Of a stretch of DNA of 51,847 bases, positions 7,621 to 17,596 are shown in pieces. Under the pieces are notes generated by a model. That model saw only the letters and a list, made by a program, of their open reading frames with translations. It had not been told where the DNA came from and did no database searches. Every line of letters begins with the position of its first letter. Position 1 is the first letter of the stretch. Source of the stretch: an uncultured Acidimicrobiales bacterium (lineage in GTDB: Bacteria; Actinomycetota; Acidimicrobiia; Acidimicrobiales; SHLQ01); assembly GCA_938038785.1 (NCBI GenBank), contig CALHTB010000071.1, positions 1-51,847 of the forward strand. Direction: 5' to 3'. The position numbers and the translations under genes were made by a program.

Positions 7621-8837
7621 GACTGCTTGTAACTGGCCAAGAACTTCTCAAGGCGGCCGATCGCGTGTCGCAGGTCCGAGATGCGCGGCAAAAACACGAT
7701 CCGGAAATGGTCTTGCTCGGGCCAATTGAACCCCGTGCCTTGCACCATGAGAATGTGCTCGGAGCGCAAAAAGTCGAGCACGAACTGCTGATCACTAGTG
7801 ATGTTGAAGCGAGCCGTGTCGATCTTTGGAAAGAGGTAGAGGGCGCCAGCGGGCTTGGCGCAGCTGACGCCGGGGATGGCGTTGATCATGTCATGGGCAA
7901 CTTCGCGTTGCTCGTACAGCCGCCCACCGGGTGTCACGAACTCGCCAATGCTCTGGTAGCCACCGAGCGACGACTGGATGGCGTGCTGTGCTGGCACGTT
8001 GGCGCACAACCGCATCGAAGCAAGCATTCGAAGGCCCTGCAGATAACCGTCGGCCCGCTTCTTGTCGCCCGAGACGGTCATCCAACCCGACCGGAACCCG
8101 GCGACTCGATAGGTCTTGGAGAGTCCGTTCATCGTCAGGCAGATGAGGTCGTCGGCCAGCGACGCAATCGAGGTGTGCTGGGCGTCGTCGTAGATGATCT
8201 TGTCGTAGATCTCGTCGGCCATCACTACCAGGTCATGCTCACGAGCGATCTCGACGATCTCGGCCAGCAGCTCGGGAGAGTAGACCGCTCCCGTCGGGTT
8301 GTTTGGGTTGATGACGACGATGGCCTTGGTCTTGTCGGTGACCTTTGCGCGGATATCGTCGAGGTCGGGGAACCAGTCGGCTTGTTCGTCGCACCGATAG
8401 TGGACGGGCACTCCCCCGCATAGCGTGGTCGTCGCGGTCCAGAGCGGGTAGTCAGGGCTCGGGAGGAGCACTTCGTCCCCATTGTTGAGCAGCGCCCCGA
8501 GCGCCATACCGATGAGCTCACTGACGCCGTTGCCGATGAACACATCGTCGATCTCGACACCCGATATGCCCATGCGCTGGCTGTACTGCATCACGGCTTT
8601 TCGGGCCGGGTAGATGCCTTGGGAGTCCGAGTAGCCCTGCGCAGTTGGCAGGTTGCGCATCATGTCGACGAGCACTTCGTCGGGCGCTTCGAACCCGAAC
8701 GGCGCCGGGTTGCCGATGTTCAGCTTGGTGATGCGATGACCTTCGAGCTCGAGCCGGTTTGCCTCATCGAGGATTGGCCCCCGAATGTCGTAGAGGACGT
8801 CGTCGAGCTTGTTCGACTTCTGTACGGGCTGCGCCAT
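7617..8837 (-). CDS. alaA: PLP-dependent aminotransferase, class I/II (alanine aminotransferase-like)
   Basis: A 406-residue fold-type I aminotransferase resembling AlaA, the glutamate-pyruvate transaminase. NPNNPTGAVYS, DEIYDKIIYDD and the Schiff-base lysine K241 in NGLSKTYRVAGFRSGW are all present, as is the FLPRISDL C-terminal motif. I prefer the ATG at 8837 (MAQPVQKS); a TTG at 8843 is also in frame. The stop overlaps the ferredoxin reductase start by 4 bp although the two products have no obvious shared pathway. Substrate preference is family-based inference. Confidence 0.85.
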   Translation of the reverse strand: MAQPVQKSNKLDDVLYDIRGPILDEANRLELEGHRITKLNIGNPAPFGFEAPDEVLVDMMRNLPTAQGYSDSQGIYPARKAVMQYSQRMGISGVEIDDVFIGNGVSELIGMALGALLNNGDEVLLPSPDYPLWTATTTLCGGVPVHYRCDEQADWFPDLDDIRAKVTDKTKAIVVINPNNPTGAVYSPELLAEIVEIAREHDLVVMADEIYDKIIYDDAQHTSIASLADDLICLTMNGLSKTYRVAGFRSGWMTVSGDKKRADGYLQGLRMLASMRLCANVPAQHAIQSSLGGYQSIGEFVTPGGRLYEQREVAHDMINAIPGVSCAKPAGALYLFPKIDTARFNITSDQQFVLDFLRSEHILMVQGTGFNWPEQDHFRIVFLPRISDLRHAIGRLEKFLASYKQS

Positions 8838-8867
8838 GTCCAAACTCTAGGCGGCTGAGCCGTCGGG

Positions 8868-9458
8868 TCAGGCCGCAGCCAACGACCAAAGTCCAAGGCT
8901 GATCGTCGCCAGGCCGCCGACCCGGGTTCCTACTCGCAGTGCTCGTGGGGTGAGCCGCGGGCCAACCACACCAGCGAACGAGCCAATCGCTGGATGCCAG
9001 AGCGCCGAAACCACAACGATACCGACGGCGAACGAGGTCAAGCTGGCCCGGTCGTCGGCGAAGGGCATTGCTGACAGCGTCGCGACCCAACTCCCAAAAG
9101 CGGTCGGCATCAGCGTCGTGAGAACGAGGAATGACCGCAGCGGGTGTGAGACTTCAGCTGATCGCTCCTGCACGAGGACGGGCCGGGTCAGAAGCAGTAC
9201 GCCGAATCCGAGGAGGAACGCTGCGGTCGTCAGCTGTAACGCCCCAAACACTCTGTCGGGAAGGACGGTTCCAGCGGAGAGCACGAGCGAGAGCGCCCCG
9301 ATCGAGAGCAGCACGTCGCCACCCGTAATCCCAATGCCGGCGCGCAAGCCCGACGTACGACCCTGCATGGTGGCCACCTGAACGAGCGACACGCTGATGG
9401 GTCCGGGCATCGCCACCGTAAGCACGCCGAAGACCATTCCAAGCAATATCATTTCCAT
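8868..9458 (-). CDS. LysE-family amino-acid exporter
   Basis: A 196-residue membrane protein with about six hydrophobic segments and the LysE/RhtB hallmark near the N-terminus (LTVAMPGPISVSLVQ). It should export an amino acid or related compound. The open frame extends far upstream, but that part overlaps the divergent Lrp gene; the ATG at 9458 (MEMILLG) places the start correctly. Divergent pairing with an Lrp/AsnC regulator is the classical arrangement for lysE-type exporters and implies induction by the exported amino acid. Confidence 0.85.
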   Translation of the reverse strand: MEMILLGMVFGVLTVAMPGPISVSLVQVATMQGRTSGLRAGIGITGGDVLLSIGALSLVLSAGTVLPDRVFGALQLTTAAFLLGFGVLLLTRPVLVQERSAEVSHPLRSFLVLTTLMPTAFGSWVATLSAMPFADDRASLTSFAVGIVVVSALWHPAIGSFAGVVGPRLTPRALRVGTRVGGLATISLGLWSLAAA

Positions 9459-9504
9459 GCCGTAAGTGTGACGACACGACGACCGCAAAGGCAGCTGAAT
9501 ATGG

Positions 9505-9532
9505 GCGTCTAAACGCATTTTTACCGTAAACT
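9505..9532 (+). promoter_or_regulatory. Lrp gene promoter (-10 TAAACT) and candidate operator
   Basis: Within the 82-bp divergent space, GCGT-ctaa-ACGC (9505-9516) is an inverted repeat in an AT-richer stretch. TAAACT at 9527-9532 fits an actinobacterial -10 (TAnnnT) and lies 8 bases before the ATG at 9541, consistent with a leaderless transcript. The operator role for the inverted repeat is inferred from position only. Confidence 0.45.
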
Positions 9533-9540
9533 TTGCTGCC

Positions 9541-10008
9541 ATGGACAAACTTGACCAGAAACTTGTTGGCCTGCTGGCCGATGATGGGCGAATGTCGATC
9601 ACCGACCTTGCTGACGCCCTCCCACTCAGCATTTCGGCAACCCGCGATCGGCTGCGCCGTCTCGAGGGCACCGGTGTCATTGCGGGCTTTACCGTCCAAC
9701 TCAATCTGACCGCAGTTGGGCAAGCCATCGAGGCTCTCGTCGACGTTCGACTCGGACCCGGACATTCGACCGCTGATGTCGACGCCGCGATCGCTGCCAT
9801 GCCGCCGGTCATCCAGGCGCAACACCTAACCGGCAGGTTCGATATGCAGCTCCACGTTGTGGCCAGCGACGTCTCCGAGCTCGACGAGCTCCTGACCCGG
9901 TTGCGCGAGGAGGCCGGCGCTGCAGAAACCAACACTCGCCTCGTCCTGCGCGAGCTCGACGGCTTCCCTCGCCCACCGCTTGCCCTTCTCGAACGATCGG
10001 GGAGCTGA
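9541..10008 (+). CDS. Lrp/AsnC-family transcriptional regulator
   Basis: A 155-residue DNA-binding regulator. Residues 1-60 form the AsnC winged helix-turn-helix (LDQKLVGLLADDGR, ISATRDRLRRLEGTGVI) and the rest is the RAM ligand-binding and oligomerization domain (HLTGRFDMQLHVVASDVSELDELL). It probably controls the divergent LysE exporter in response to an amino acid. Full length for the family. The NUDIX gene follows after 16 bp and may share the transcript. Confidence 0.88.
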   Translation: MDKLDQKLVGLLADDGRMSITDLADALPLSISATRDRLRRLEGTGVIAGFTVQLNLTAVGQAIEALVDVRLGPGHSTADVDAAIAAMPPVIQAQHLTGRFDMQLHVVASDVSELDELLTRLREEAGAAETNTRLVLRELDGFPRPPLALLERSGS

Positions 10009-10024
10009 GCTACGCTCCCTCCTC

Positions 10025-10492
10025 ATGGCAAAGGATCACAGTTCTGGCTTGTTGCTGTACCGAGCCGCTCCATCGGGAGATGTCGAGGTGCTGATCGGCC
10101 ATATGGGCGGCCCATTCTTTTCCAACAAGACCGATCGAGGATGGTCGATTCCCAAGGGCCTGCATGACGACGGCGAGGTCGAACACTTACCGGTGGCCGA
10201 GCGAGAGTTCGCTGAGGAGATGGGCTCGCCCGCACCCGTAGGCGAGTCGATCGAGCTCGGTTCGGTAGAGACAAGCCGCAAGATCATCACCATCTTTGCC
10301 CGGTGCGGCGAGTTCGATGCTGAGGCTGCCGTGAGCAATACGTTCGTGATGGAGTGGCCGAAGGGATCGGGCAAGATGCAAGAGTTTCCCGAGATCGACC
10401 GGGCGGCTTGGGCATCGGTTGACGACGCTCGCTCGATGCTGGCCAAATCGCAGGTGCCGTTCCTCGATCGGCTACTGGAGGTCCTCGCATGA
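10025..10492 (+). CDS. NUDIX hydrolase
   Basis: A 155-residue hydrolase of nucleoside diphosphates linked to another group, in the subgroup resembling diadenosine-polyphosphate hydrolases (SSGLLLYRAAPSGDVEVLIGH, GWSIPKG). The NUDIX box reads KGLHDDGEVEHLPVAEREF then AEEMG; relative to the consensus G-x5-E-x7-RE it has one extra residue between E and RE. The ATG at 10025 is preferred over an in-frame upstream start at 9980 inside the Lrp gene. The last 4 bp overlap the oxygenase gene, so the two are translationally coupled. Confidence 0.82.
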   Translation: MAKDHSSGLLLYRAAPSGDVEVLIGHMGGPFFSNKTDRGWSIPKGLHDDGEVEHLPVAEREFAEEMGSPAPVGESIELGSVETSRKIITIFARCGEFDAEAAVSNTFVMEWPKGSGKMQEFPEIDRAAWASVDDARSMLAKSQVPFLDRLLEVLA

Positions 10493-11841
10493 CCGACTTC
10501 GATCCGTTGGCGAAGGAGGAAGCGCTTCGAGCCGAATCCGAGGCGTGGGATACGTCGGCGCCAGTCGACGCGCGTCCGGGAGACGTTCCGGTCATCGACA
10601 TTTCTGGCTATCTGGAGTCGCGTTCGGACGCAGAGCGTCTAGCTGTAGCCGAGGATCTGCGACACGCCTGCGAGACAGTTGGGTTTTGGCAGCTAGCTGG
10701 CCACGGCATTGCGCCAGCAGAGATCGAGGCGGCGTTCGCTGCGGTCCGCCAGTTTCACGCACTCCCGGTCGAGACCAAGCAACAGGTATTGATGGACCGC
10801 CCCGATTGGCCGTTGGGCGGCGTTGGCTACTTGCCGGTTGGCAATCGCAAGCTCCCGGCCCGGTCGACCGGCAATGAGAACGAGGCATTCATCATCAAGG
10901 GCGACCGAGACTTGGGGTCAGACAGCAATCAGTGGCTTCCCGAGGATGTGGTTCCTGGTTTCAGGGGTGCGGTCGAACGTTTCTCTGCCTTGCTCGAGCA
11001 GCTCACCCTCGATCTGTTGCCGTTGTACGCAACGGCTCTCGACGTGGCGCCAGATTGGTTCGCCCCAGGCTTCGAACACCCCTTCTGGCGATTAAGGATG
11101 ACCCGCTACCCAGCCAACCGAGGAACCGGATCCCCAGCCGATCTAACATCCCCATCAGAAACCGCTGATGGGGAGCGAAGCTCGCGTAGCGCCCGGGAAC
11201 CCTCCGGGTTCCGACGAGTTGTCTCTGACGATCCAACGTCGCACTCAGAAAGCGCCCAGGGGAAGCGAAGCTCGCGTAGCGCCCGGGAACCCTCCGGGTT
11301 CCGACGAGTTGTCTCTGACGATCCAACGTCGCACTCAGAAAGCGCTCAAGGGGAGCGAAGCTCGCGTAGCGCCCATGTCGGCGAACACGGATCTGGGCCG
11401 GAAGTGCCCACGACATCAGGGAGCGAAGCTCGCGTAGCGACCACGCAGGTTTCCGCGGATCTCGACCGGAAGAGTCGAGAAAAATACGGCATCAATCCGC
11501 ATGTGGATACGACGTTCTTCACGTTGTTGCTTCAGGATTCGCCCGGTCTGACGATTTATCACACGCCATCGGATCGTTGGCTCAACGTTCCGATGGTCGA
11601 GAATGCGTTTGTGGTGAATTCTGGCGAGTTGTTGCGTCAGTGGACGAACGATCGGTTCTTGAGCGTCCGCCATTTTGCGAACAGCACCGGTTCGTCGGAT
11701 CGCCATTCGATTCCGTTCTTTGTGAATGCGACTCGGGACTACCCAATGCAGTGCATCCCGACCTGTTGCTCCGAGGACAACCCTCCGAAGTATCCGACGA
11801 TCTCGTACAACGAGAGCCAGGGCGTAGTACAGGGCGAGTAG
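10489..11841 (+). CDS. Isopenicillin N synthase-like Fe/2OG oxygenase with a ~110-residue repeat insertion
   Basis: A 450-residue protein; typical relatives have about 330-340. Residues 35-210 are the IPNS N-terminal part (DVPVIDISGYLES, VGFWQLAGHGI) and residues 330-445 the 2OG-Fe(II) core: H338-V-D340 (INPHVDTTFFTLLLQDSPGL), H395 (LSVRH) and R405-H-S407. Between RMTRYPAN (about 210) and REKYGINPHVD (330), where relatives run straight through, lie about 110 residues encoded by 90-bp tandem repeats and dispersed repeats, rich in Ser, Arg and Glu and probably disordered. The frame stays open across all of it. Whether the enzyme is active, or the insert is an exposed loop, is unknown. It abuts the convergent flavoprotein gene by 3 bp. 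Confidence 0.82.
   Translation: MTDFDPLAKEEALRAESEAWDTSAPVDARPGDVPVIDISGYLESRSDAERLAVAEDLRHACETVGFWQLAGHGIAPAEIEAAFAAVRQFHALPVETKQQVLMDRPDWPLGGVGYLPVGNRKLPARSTGNENEAFIIKGDRDLGSDSNQWLPEDVVPGFRGAVERFSALLEQLTLDLLPLYATALDVAPDWFAPGFEHPFWRLRMTRYPANRGTGSPADLTSPSETADGERSSRSAREPSGFRRVVSDDPTSHSESAQGKRSSRSAREPSGFRRVVSDDPTSHSESAQGERSSRSAHVGEHGSGPEVPTTSGSEARVATTQVSADLDRKSREKYGINPHVDTTFFTLLLQDSPGLTIYHTPSDRWLNVPMVENAFVVNSGELLRQWTNDRFLSVRHFANSTGSSDRHSIPFFVNATRDYPMQCIPTCCSEDNPPKYPTISYNESQGVVQGE
11171..11370. repeat. 90-bp tandem repeat, 2.2 copies, inside the IPNS-like coding region
   Basis: Units start at 11171, 11261 and 11351 (the last only 20-24 bp long). The two full units differ at 3 of 90 positions. 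Each starts with GAGCGAAGCTCGCGTAGCG, then has a 7-bp-arm hairpin GGAACCC-TCC-GGGTTCC. Ninety bp is 30 codons, so the copies are read in one frame. No stop codon occurs in the translated frame. Confidence 0.95.
11375..11410 (+). repeat. 36-bp dispersed repeat, copy 1 (in coding region)
   Basis: Begins ATGTCGG, contains CCGGAAGTG near its end. It matches the copy at 35367-35402 (opposite orientation) at 25 of 36 positions without gaps. Lies in the foreign insert of the IPNS-like gene. Confidence 0.7.
11419..11440 (+). repeat. Fourth copy of the GAGCGAAGCTCGCGTAGCG motif, read in another frame
   Basis: The first 19-20 bases of the 90-bp unit recur here between two 36-bp repeats. Here the motif is translated as GSEARVA, while in the tandem units it is read as GERSSRSA. 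The element is therefore stop-free in at least two frames. Confidence 0.85.
11443..11478 (+). repeat. 36-bp dispersed repeat, copy 2 (in coding region)
   Basis: Matches the reverse complement of the copy at 35367-35402 at 29 of 36 positions without gaps; core TCTCGACCGGAAG. It forms the 3' edge of the insert, ending two codons before the conserved KYGINPHVD block of the oxygenase. Confidence 0.8.
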
Positions 11842-11844
11842 CTG

Positions 11845-13008
11845 TTAGCGAGCCCTGAACGGCCCAAGGTCGTTGTCGCTCTTCCCTGTTGCGATCCGTT
11901 GGGCGACAGCCTCGCCGAGGGCGGTTGAGTGTTTGAAGCCGTGGCCACTGCACGGGGACATCACCGTTATTCGATCCGACCGAGGGTCGGCGTCGATCAG
12001 GAAGTGATCGTTCGTCGTGTTGGTGTAGAGGCACACCTCAGCGCGAATGCAGTTGCGGGTAATGCCGCTGAATTTTGGGGCGACGTGCACGTCGTAGAAC
12101 GTGTCGATCTCCTCTTGGGAGACGTTTCGGTCGACCGAGGCTGGGTCGGTACTCGATAGGAATTGTTCACCCAGGATCTTCACGCCTGGAGTGCCGCCGC
12201 CGGGCGGCATAGGGAACAGCCCGATGTAGTCCTCATCTCGCTGCCCAATCCACATGACGAACGGAATCGCTTGGGTTGTGAACGCATCGAGCTCTTCGAC
12301 CTCGAACCAGTACACGACTTGGCGGGTGACGTCTACCTGTCGGGCGTGGACAGGGGCCGCGAGCTCTCGAAACCACGGTCCGGTCGCAAGCACTACGTGC
12401 GAGCCGGCAAAGGCGCCTTGGGGCGTCCGCACAACGACATGATCGCCGGCAGGTTCAACTCCCAGTACACGCTCGTTCAAGCGCAACGTTGCACCTGCGG
12501 CTTGTGCAAGCTCAAGCTGCACGCGAACAGCGTCCTCGGCCATGACGAGCCCGGCGGTTGGCTCGAAACCGGCATTGCGGTCGTCGGGGACGGTGATCCA
12601 CCGATGCTGCGAGCGAACCTCGGCGGGGCTGAGCACGTCGTAGGAAATGCCGCCATCGGAAGCGATACGGGCAGTTTCCACCACGAAGTCTTCCCACCGT
12701 TGGCCAGGCACCGGTTCCTGCTCGGTGATGATGATGCCACCGCACTCGTGCAGCAGCTCGGCACCGGCTTCAACCTCGAGCTGTCGCCAGATCTCGTGCG
12801 ACCGCTTCACGAATGGCAGATACTGCGGGCCTTCACCCACGGCGAGACGGGTGATGCGAGTTTCGGCTTTGGTCGAGCCCAGCCCGTGGGGTGGCTCGTA
12901 TTGGTCAATGCCGAGAACGTTCAGACCTAGGCGGCTGGCGTGGTAGGCCACCGCGGCTCCCATAGCCCCAAGCCCGACCACGATGAGGTCGTACCCGGTT
13001 GGCGACAT
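11845..13008 (-). CDS. Monomeric sarcosine oxidase / N-methyltryptophan oxidase-like flavoprotein
   Basis: A 387-residue FAD oxidase of secondary or N-methyl amines (MSOX/SolA family) that releases H2O2. The Rossmann motif DLIVVGLGAMGAAVA is at 7-21, and C326 in EVCLYTNT matches the cysteine that binds FAD covalently in MSOX. The C-terminal SGHGFKHS motif is present. Start is the ATG at 13008. It is convergent with the IPNS-like gene. Which N-methyl amine it uses (sarcosine, N-methyltryptophan, other) cannot be told. Confidence 0.87.
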   Translation of the reverse strand: MSPTGYDLIVVGLGAMGAAVAYHASRLGLNVLGIDQYEPPHGLGSTKAETRITRLAVGEGPQYLPFVKRSHEIWRQLEVEAGAELLHECGGIIITEQEPVPGQRWEDFVVETARIASDGGISYDVLSPAEVRSQHRWITVPDDRNAGFEPTAGLVMAEDAVRVQLELAQAAGATLRLNERVLGVEPAGDHVVVRTPQGAFAGSHVVLATGPWFRELAAPVHARQVDVTRQVVYWFEVEELDAFTTQAIPFVMWIGQRDEDYIGLFPMPPGGGTPGVKILGEQFLSSTDPASVDRNVSQEEIDTFYDVHVAPKFSGITRNCIRAEVCLYTNTTNDHFLIDADPRSDRITVMSPCSGHGFKHSTALGEAVAQRIATGKSDNDLGPFRAR

Positions 13009-13065
13009 CCCACAAATCTAAGGAAATTCTAGGAACCAGACCGAATCCGCCGACGTAGTACATGT

Positions 13066-14100
13066 ATGGGTCGGATTTACAGGCGTATTCGTGGCGGTCG
13101 ATGGGTTGCAGGCGCAGCCTTCCTTGTGCTGCTTACAGCGTGCCAAGACCCCGATCCGTTCGTGGAAGCACAGGAGATCCCCGAGACCACAACTACCGAA
13201 GCGGCGCGGACGACCACGACGGCCCGAGAAACCACGACGACCACCACCGAGCTCGAGTCCCGCACTGGCGCACCAGGCTGGCAGGGTGACGTCGACCAGA
13301 TTTCAGGCGAGCAGAACGTCTCCGATGACATCGCAACCCTGACCCGCCCAATCTCGTTCGAGACGGCCGTTTCATTCGGGAGAGACATCACCATCACGTT
13401 CCCGGGAGGTCTCCCCGGCGATTCCGAAAGCCTGTGCAACACCGACCATCGAGTCGATGTCTCCGAGAACGACGAGGAAGTTGTCGTACGGGTTACCCAA
13501 CTGCTGATCCTGGTGCCCGATGCTGCACTCCGAGATTGCCAGCCATCGGAGCAGGACTGGGCCGTCACAAGCACACTCCGCGCGCCGATCGGCGATCGCG
13601 TCTTGGTCGACAGGATCGCAGGCTCGGCGGTGTTTGTTGCGCAACACGAGGCCCGGCTTGAGCCCACGTGGTTGCCCGATGGCTGGGTCCGAATTCGTGA
13701 CAGCAACACCGTGCCCTTGCGCACGGTTCGCTACGCGTCTCCTGATGGCATGGAAATTCTCGTCTTTCAGAGCGCACCGATCTCGGCGGGCTACCGACTA
13801 ACCGATCACAGTGATGACATCGGGTGGGAACCAACGACGGTCCGCAACCCCGAGGACGGCGTGTTCCTCAGCCTCGAGGATCGACGCACGAGCGTGACCT
13901 TTGAGGAGCAAGGCTGGTACTACAAAGTCAACAGCACGCCTGGAGTCGACCCAGCTGACGTGCTCAATGTTGCCCGCTCGTTCGAGCGGCCAGCACTCGT
14001 CGAGGGCGAGCTCGACCCGCGTCTCACTCCGATCGACACGCGATACTGGCAACCGGGCCAGGAGGTCGAAGCCGAGCCGCAACCTGGTGAAGACGGCTAG
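13066..14100 (+). CDS. Secreted lipoprotein of unknown function
   Basis: A 344-residue exported protein. Basic N-terminus, hydrophobic segment and lipobox LLTAC (Cys at about 26) indicate a lipid anchor on the outer face of the membrane. Residues about 38-68 are a Thr/Glu-rich spacer (ETTTTEAARTTTT, ETTTTTT), as in proteins spanning a wall layer. The remaining part has no motif that I recognise. The stop codon TAG shares the palindrome CTAG with the stop of the convergent TesB gene, so the two coding regions overlap by 4 bp. Confidence 0.8.
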   Translation: MGRIYRRIRGGRWVAGAAFLVLLTACQDPDPFVEAQEIPETTTTEAARTTTTARETTTTTTELESRTGAPGWQGDVDQISGEQNVSDDIATLTRPISFETAVSFGRDITITFPGGLPGDSESLCNTDHRVDVSENDEEVVVRVTQLLILVPDAALRDCQPSEQDWAVTSTLRAPIGDRVLVDRIAGSAVFVAQHEARLEPTWLPDGWVRIRDSNTVPLRTVRYASPDGMEILVFQSAPISAGYRLTDHSDDIGWEPTTVRNPEDGVFLSLEDRRTSVTFEEQGWYYKVNSTPGVDPADVLNVARSFERPALVEGELDPRLTPIDTRYWQPGQEVEAEPQPGEDG

Positions 14101-14954
14101 CGGCGAATCCGCATGAGCCCTTCTTGGGCGGTCGAGGCAACGAGCTCGCCGTCAGCGGTGAAGAAGTGCCCAAGGTTGAACCCACGTGCGCCCGAGGCTG
14201 AGGGAGACGTGGTGGAATACAGCAACCACTCGTCTGCACAGAACTCCCGATGGAACCAGATGGCGTGGTCGAGGCTCGCAGCCATGATGTTCTCGAAGCC
14301 TGGCTCGTGCACCCGCACGGCGGTGCCCAGGAGCGAGAAGTCGCTGAGGTATGTGAGCAACGCCCGCTGAGTGATGGGGTCGTCGGGAACCGATCCGTTG
14401 ATTCGGAACCAACTTTGGCGCTCGGTTGTGCCCGGAGCGATATCGGGGCCCGCAAGGTGGCGCATCTGGACCGGTATGCCGTTGAGCTGCCAGTTGCGAG
14501 GAAGATAGTCGCGCTCGGTCAGTCCAAAATCGGCAGCGGTTGGTGCTTCATCTGGCCCGAGAACGTCAGGCATTTCGATCGAATGGTCATAGCCGTCCTC
14601 CACCTTGTGGAACGACGCTGACAAGTTGAAGATGGCCTCGCCGCGCTGGCGCGCAACGACGCGCCGGGTGGCAAAGCTGCGCCCGTCACGAATTCGATCG
14701 ACGTCGTAGATGACCGGGATCTCCGGGTCACCCGGCCGAAGGAAATAGCTGTGGATCGAGTGGATGTGAATGTCCTCGATCGTTCCATATGCGGCCGCAA
14801 CGGCCTGTGCAGCAACGAGGCCACCGAACAGTCGGACGTTCTCCCAGTACGGCGGATGACCGCGATACAGGTTTCGGTCGATCAGTTCGAGTTCGAGGCT
14901 CGACACGATCGCATCAACATCAGCTTGATCGGCAGACACGAAACGATCGTACAA
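14097..14954 (-). CDS. tesB: Acyl-CoA thioesterase II (TesB family)
   Basis: A 285-residue double-hotdog thioesterase hydrolysing acyl-CoA to fatty acid plus CoA. Recognisable family blocks are FGGLVAAQAVAAA near 44, IHSIHSYFLRPGDPEIPVIYDV, SFATRRVVARQ and AASLDHAIWFHREF near the C-terminus. Start uncertain: a TTG at 14954 or a GTG at 14939. It is divergent from the methylmalonyl-CoA mutase gene with about 65 bp between, so the two may share control. Confidence 0.9.
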   Translation of the reverse strand: MYDRFVSADQADVDAIVSSLELELIDRNLYRGHPPYWENVRLFGGLVAAQAVAAAYGTIEDIHIHSIHSYFLRPGDPEIPVIYDVDRIRDGRSFATRRVVARQRGEAIFNLSASFHKVEDGYDHSIEMPDVLGPDEAPTAADFGLTERDYLPRNWQLNGIPVQMRHLAGPDIAPGTTERQSWFRINGSVPDDPITQRALLTYLSDFSLLGTAVRVHEPGFENIMAASLDHAIWFHREFCADEWLLYSTTSPSASGARGFNLGHFFTADGELVASTAQEGLMRIRR

Positions 14955-15020
14955 GTCAGCTCAGCGAACCAGGGTTACCCGAAGCGTCCGAACCTCTCGC
15001 TCACCAAGTAAAACGGGGGC

Positions 15021-17133
<2,113 letters not shown>

Positions 17134-17141
<8 letters not shown>

Positions 17142-17592
17142 TTTCTCCATCCTCGGCGTGCAACAGATCGCAATCGGCGGGGAATCACTCCACGCCCTCC
17201 GTTCGCTATGGGTCGACACGCTGGGCGTCACCAAGACCGGCGAATACGAGGCCGAATCCGAGAACGTTCGCGAGGACATCCTCACCCTCGGTTCTGGTGC
17301 CCACGCCATCGAGATCGACCTTATGGAGCCGCTCGACCCCGAGGCTCGCCCGCGGGTTAACACTCCCCCGCTGAACCACATTGGCCTGTGGGTCGACGAC
17401 CTTGCCACTGCTGTCGAAGCACTCACAGCACAAGGCATGCGCTTCACCCCCGGCGGAATCCGGAAGGGCGCCGCGGGCTATGACGTGTGCTTCATTCACC
17501 CCAAAGGGAACGACGAGTTTCCGCTGTGCGGAGAGGGCGTGCTGATCGAGCTCGTGCAGGCACCTGACGACGTCATTGAAGCGCGTAGCTAA
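17134..17592 (+). CDS. VOC-family protein, probable methylmalonyl-CoA epimerase
   Basis: A 152-residue glyoxalase/VOC-fold protein overlapping the mutase gene by 8 bp, starting at TTG 17134. By position it should epimerise (S)- to (R)-methylmalonyl-CoA. [10 protein letters not shown] (His) and VLIELVQ (Glu) fit metal ligands, but the usual first histidine of DHIGIAV is a glutamine (VQQIAIG), so metal binding may be altered. Context strongly supports epimerase; the odd ligand keeps the call tentative. Confidence 0.75.
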
Positions 17593-17596
17593 CCCG

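Noticed and set aside
9459-9935. N-terminal extension of the LysE-type frame
   Set aside because: It is antisense to the Lrp gene and low in family similarity; LysE begins at 9458.
11171-11478. CRISPR array
   Set aside because: The repeats are contiguous 90-bp units without unique spacers and lie inside a coding frame; no cas genes.
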